DNA from: Candidatus Staskawiczbacteria bacterium
Lineage (GTDB): Bacteria > Patescibacteriota > Minisyncoccia > Minisyncoccales > Staskawiczbacteraceae
DNA: 32,878 bases
Reading direction: 5' to 3'
NCBI GenBank assembly: GCA_026395175.1
Contig: JAPLZF010000009.1
Location: 146,083 to 178,960, forward strand
This document shows positions 30,717-32,878 of this stretch, piece by piece. Each line of letters opens with the position of its first letter. Within the stretch, counting starts at the first letter, position 1. The translations under genes and the position numbers were made by a program. The notes beneath the pieces were generated by a model. That model did not search any database. It saw only the letters and a program-made list of their open reading frames with translations, and was not told the DNA's origin.

Positions 30717-32081
30717 TTATTTTTGTATTGGAATAATAATCATGCAATTAGGAACTACATTGCTATTATTCCTTATATTTTGCCATTTTATTTGCTGGGG
30801 ACCGAATTTGTTTGCATCTTTGCTGGTTGGAAATTCTTGGCAGAAAGTCCATGGCGTAATATTACAACTTTGTCCCGGACTGGCATAAGTGAATAGAACA
30901 ATATAATCATTGTGTATTATCATAGACGAAATGTTTTCTCCGCCCAGAGACGGCGAAATCTTGCTGATGCAATTTCCGCTTTGGCCATATCCTGCGCAAG
31001 GTTTTTCATTTTCCGGCACGTCATTGAATTGCAATGGATTATTTTGGTCGTCTAACGCATGGATATAAACCCCGGCGTTTTTGATTTCATCATTTGTCAC
31101 TTTATACCACCCGCCACTATCTTTTTTACATTGCGCAATTAAATCGCCGACACTATCACTATTGCCCATATTATCAACGCATATGCCAGTGCTTGTGTTG
31201 CAGGTTTCTCCATTAGTACAATCATCATTGGATGCGCAATAATGTTTGAGACATGATTTGCGGAAAAAATATACTCCGTCGTCATTTGCATCAAAATCAT
31301 ATTTATAAACAGATGCCGATGCCGCAAATGGGCTTACATTTTGGCAAGTTTCATTTGTATTTTCTTTAGTAGTGGTAATCTCCTGGCATTTTCCCCAAAA
31401 ATTAATATTATCATACAAAACAGTTATATAGGCAGTTTGGGTATCGGCATCTTGGACAATGCCTACTGAATTTATTTTGTTTCTCAAATTATCTCCTAAA
31501 TCTGGAATACTTGTTATGTTTGCTTTGGCGGTATTTTTAGGGTCGTCAGAACAGCCAGTTTTTTTGTAAAAATAAACGCCCGGAGCTTTTTTCGGCGAGC
31601 AGTCAGCATCTTTTAAGCAGGAAGCGCCTGTTCCGTCGGCAACACATTGGTTGTTGCTGTTGCAGGCCGTTGTCGGCAGTTCATCAAACTTAAAAAAACT
31701 AAGCTGGGGATTTATTGTTGTTATAATTAAATATGTCAATGTTAAAATAAGCAGGCCGGATATTGCTCCGCCAATTCTGTCTTTCGCTTCGCCCAGCAAG
31801 TCGGGTTTTGCCGGTGACAAAAGATACATTATTCCCGCGATAATTAAAGAAACAAGGACAGAAAAAAACCCAAGAAACATTCCGGCATCAAACAAATATT
31901 TTACATAAGCGGGCAATTTTGCGTCTGTCGCTAACGTTGTGGTTCCAATGGCAGGATATATTACTTCCAAGCCCGCAGCAGAAATTTTATTTATTGGCAA
32001 GCAAAAAAAACATACAGGCAAAAAAATTAAAAGATAAACCAGGGAGAAAACTTTTTTATTTTTTTTTATTATGTCATGCAT
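30717..32081 (-). CDS. Secreted two-helix membrane protein with beta/gamma-crystallin-like Cys-rich modules
   Basis: The 454-aa protein has a signal peptide (about 11-36), two membrane helices (about 62-88 and 102-124) in the arrangement of VirB2/TrbC-like pilins, and then a long Cys-rich outer part. Module 1 (166-236) resembles a beta/gamma-crystallin domain: PGVYFYKKTGC, then ITSIPDLGDNLRNKINSVGIV, then YITVLYDNINFWGKCQEI. A short Cys segment CASNDDCTNGETCNTSTGIC (282-301) follows, with GVYFF before it. Module 3 (about 336-416) contains SPSLGGENISSMIIHNDYIV and CQEF. The crystallin idea rests on the LxDLxD ... NKINS and LYxxxNFxGxCQ patterns; the Ca site is degenerate. It is five bases downstream of a gene with the same modules. 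Role at the surface is unknown. Confidence 0.7.
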   Translation of the reverse strand: MHDIIKKNKKVFSLVYLLIFLPVCFFCLPINKISAAGLEVIYPAIGTTTLATDAKLPAYVKYLFDAGMFLGFFSVLVSLIIAGIMYLLSPAKPDLLGEAKDRIGGAISGLLILTLTYLIITTINPQLSFFKFDELPTTACNSNNQCVADGTGASCLKDADCSPKKAPGVYFYKKTGCSDDPKNTAKANITSIPDLGDNLRNKINSVGIVQDADTQTAYITVLYDNINFWGKCQEITTTKENTNETCQNVSPFAASASVYKYDFDANDDGVYFFRKSCLKHYCASNDDCTNGETCNTSTGICVDNMGNSDSVGDLIAQCKKDSGGWYKVTNDEIKNAGVYIHALDDQNNPLQFNDVPENEKPCAGYGQSGNCISKISPSLGGENISSMIIHNDYIVLFTYASPGQSCNITPWTFCQEFPTSKDANKFGPQQIKWQNIRNNSNVVPNCMIIIPIQK

Positions 32082-32086
32082 AATGT

Positions 32087-32878
32087 TTATTTTGTAGGAA
32101 TTATATAAGCGCTGTTTATATGCGCAGAACTAGATGCTATAATTTGCTGTACATTTAAATTAGGAATATCTTTAGTAAATGTTTGGCAATATCCTCCTGA
32201 ACCGTCTGCATTGATACTTGAGTAAAGACCAACCAAATAACTGCCTTTTATTTTTACAGAACCCGGGCAATTTGCAAAAGATGGGCATATATCTTTATAT
32301 CGTAAAGGTCTGTCAACGCTTGTATGGTCAAAATTACTCATTGGAACCGCATTCGTCCCTGCCACAATAATATCAATTATATCTTTGTCTGCTAACCCAT
32401 AAGAGCTGGCTCTGGCTCCTGCATCCCAGCCATAAGGTTCGCTGTAGAAAGTTACGCCGTCTCCGGAAGCTCCGACATCTGTATTTATTTCAAAAATATC
32501 AGCAGCAGAGGCATCTATATTAACAGGCTTGCATCCTTCAGTTTTTCCTTCATCTAACGCTATCGGCACACTGCATTGCCCCCCATTTTCAAGGCCCGTT
32601 ACTTGGTGGAAGATAACGCCGTAATTATAATCGTTTTCCGGATTTTCAGCATCATTAACATTAACAATTCTAATACCTTTTATTTTCCCGGCAAACGGAG
32701 TTCCTATGTCATCCTGCGAGCCGAGATTTGCGCCAGACATATAACCGCTGCATTTACTTTTATCATCATTGCATTCTCCTAAACAATAATAAACACCCGG
32801 TGTCTTGAACGCTATTTTAAAAGAACCATAACCATTAAAAGACAAAGGGTCGTCATCACATTTTATTTCTGTAACTTT
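32087..32878 (-). CDS. Partial protein with beta/gamma-crystallin-like modules (5' end outside window)
   Basis: The frame is open from the window edge at 32878 to a stop at 32087 (263 residues visible), so the N-terminus is missing; a TTG at 32845 is not the start because the frame continues upstream (KVTEIKCDDDPLSFNGYG). The visible part contains TPGVYYCLGECNDD, KIKGIRIVNVND, GVIFHQVTGLENGGQCSVPI, DGVTFYSEPYGWDAG and YLVGLYSSINADGSGGYCQTF, the same module pattern as in the neighbour, with paired cysteines. It is probably secreted. The two genes are in one orientation, five bases apart, and look like duplicates of one architecture. Confidence 0.7.
   Translation of the reverse strand, partial: KVTEIKCDDDPLSFNGYGSFKIAFKTPGVYYCLGECNDDKSKCSGYMSGANLGSQDDIGTPFAGKIKGIRIVNVNDAENPENDYNYGVIFHQVTGLENGGQCSVPIALDEGKTEGCKPVNIDASAADIFEINTDVGASGDGVTFYSEPYGWDAGARASSYGLADKDIIDIIVAGTNAVPMSNFDHTSVDRPLRYKDICPSFANCPGSVKIKGSYLVGLYSSINADGSGGYCQTFTKDIPNLNVQQIIASSSAHINSAYIIPTK

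Noticed and set aside
32087-32845. TTG at 32845 as start of the last minus-strand gene
   Set aside because: The frame stays open upstream to the window edge, and the upstream residues continue the same Cys/Asp-rich style, so the gene is cut rather than complete.
1-32878. CRISPR array, rRNA or tRNA genes
   Set aside because: No regularly spaced repeats and no rRNA or tRNA signatures were seen; all gaps are under 300 bases.

Overview
The window looks like a chromosomal segment from a low-GC, host-dependent or streamlined bacterium of the Candidate Phyla Radiation (Patescibacteria, most likely a Parcubacteria-type lineage). The reasons are an AT-rich sequence, tightly packed short operons, many proteins without close textbook relatives, a stand-alone 5'-3' exonuclease, an N-terminally short PilB, a short Jag protein, almost no visible Shine-Dalgarno sequences, and several promoters placed so close to the start codon that the mRNAs should be leaderless. 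UGA is used as an ordinary stop (the gene upstream of holA ends in UGA), so the standard bacterial code applies. The lineage is inferred from gene content; there is no rRNA here.

Layout. 1-2.2 kb: the start of ruvA (minus strand, cut by the window edge) and uvrB (plus). 2.2-5.7 kb: a minus-strand pair, a 76-aa protein and a 1083-aa protein with a divergent DHH-like N-terminal domain. 5.8-7.4 kb: rpsT, then holA and a small hypothetical. 7.4-14.7 kb: a minus-strand series of tsaE, a 1193-aa secreted papain-like protease with PEGA, FG-GAP/VCBS, Ser-Thr-rich and mannose-lectin-like modules, a 5'-3' exonuclease, an orphan HAMP membrane protein, mutM and a REP-associated tyrosine transposase surrounded by, and containing, its own short repeats. 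14.7-17.8 kb (plus): a catalytically degenerate DHH-like protein, a PilB/GspE-type ATPase, a ~140-nt highly structured RNA-like element, and ruvB. 17.9-19.3 kb (minus): a six- or seven-helix membrane protein resembling an ECF S component, coupled to a CofE-like gamma-glutamyl ligase. 19.4-25.0 kb (plus): a ComEA/lamin-tail surface protein, yebC, dinD, ruvC, a 48-aa extremely acidic microprotein with a perfect promoter and terminator, and a class A penicillin-binding protein. 25.0-28.8 kb (minus): a Kelch-like surface propeller, dnaN and dnaA. 29.0-30.7 kb (plus): rpmH, rnpA, yidC and jag. 30.7-32.9 kb (minus): two secreted Cys-rich proteins with beta/gamma-crystallin-like modules, one carrying a two-helix membrane unit; the second runs off the window.

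How it fits together. dnaA-dnaN facing away from rpmH-rnpA-yidC-jag is the classical replication-origin neighbourhood, and DnaA boxes lie both between dnaA and dnaN and between dnaA and rpmH, so oriC is probably at about 27.3-29.0 kb. DNA repair is heavily represented (uvrB, ruvA, ruvB, ruvC, mutM, 5'-3' exonuclease, dinD), but ruvA, ruvB and ruvC are split over 22 kb. A second theme is the cell surface: PilB, ComEA-like DNA-binding, protease-lectin, propeller, and crystallin-like proteins all fit an organism that attaches to others and takes up DNA. A third theme is short palindromic elements inserted in frame into conserved genes (mutM, tsaE, the ComEA-like gene and the transposase), resembling Rickettsia palindromic elements in behaviour.
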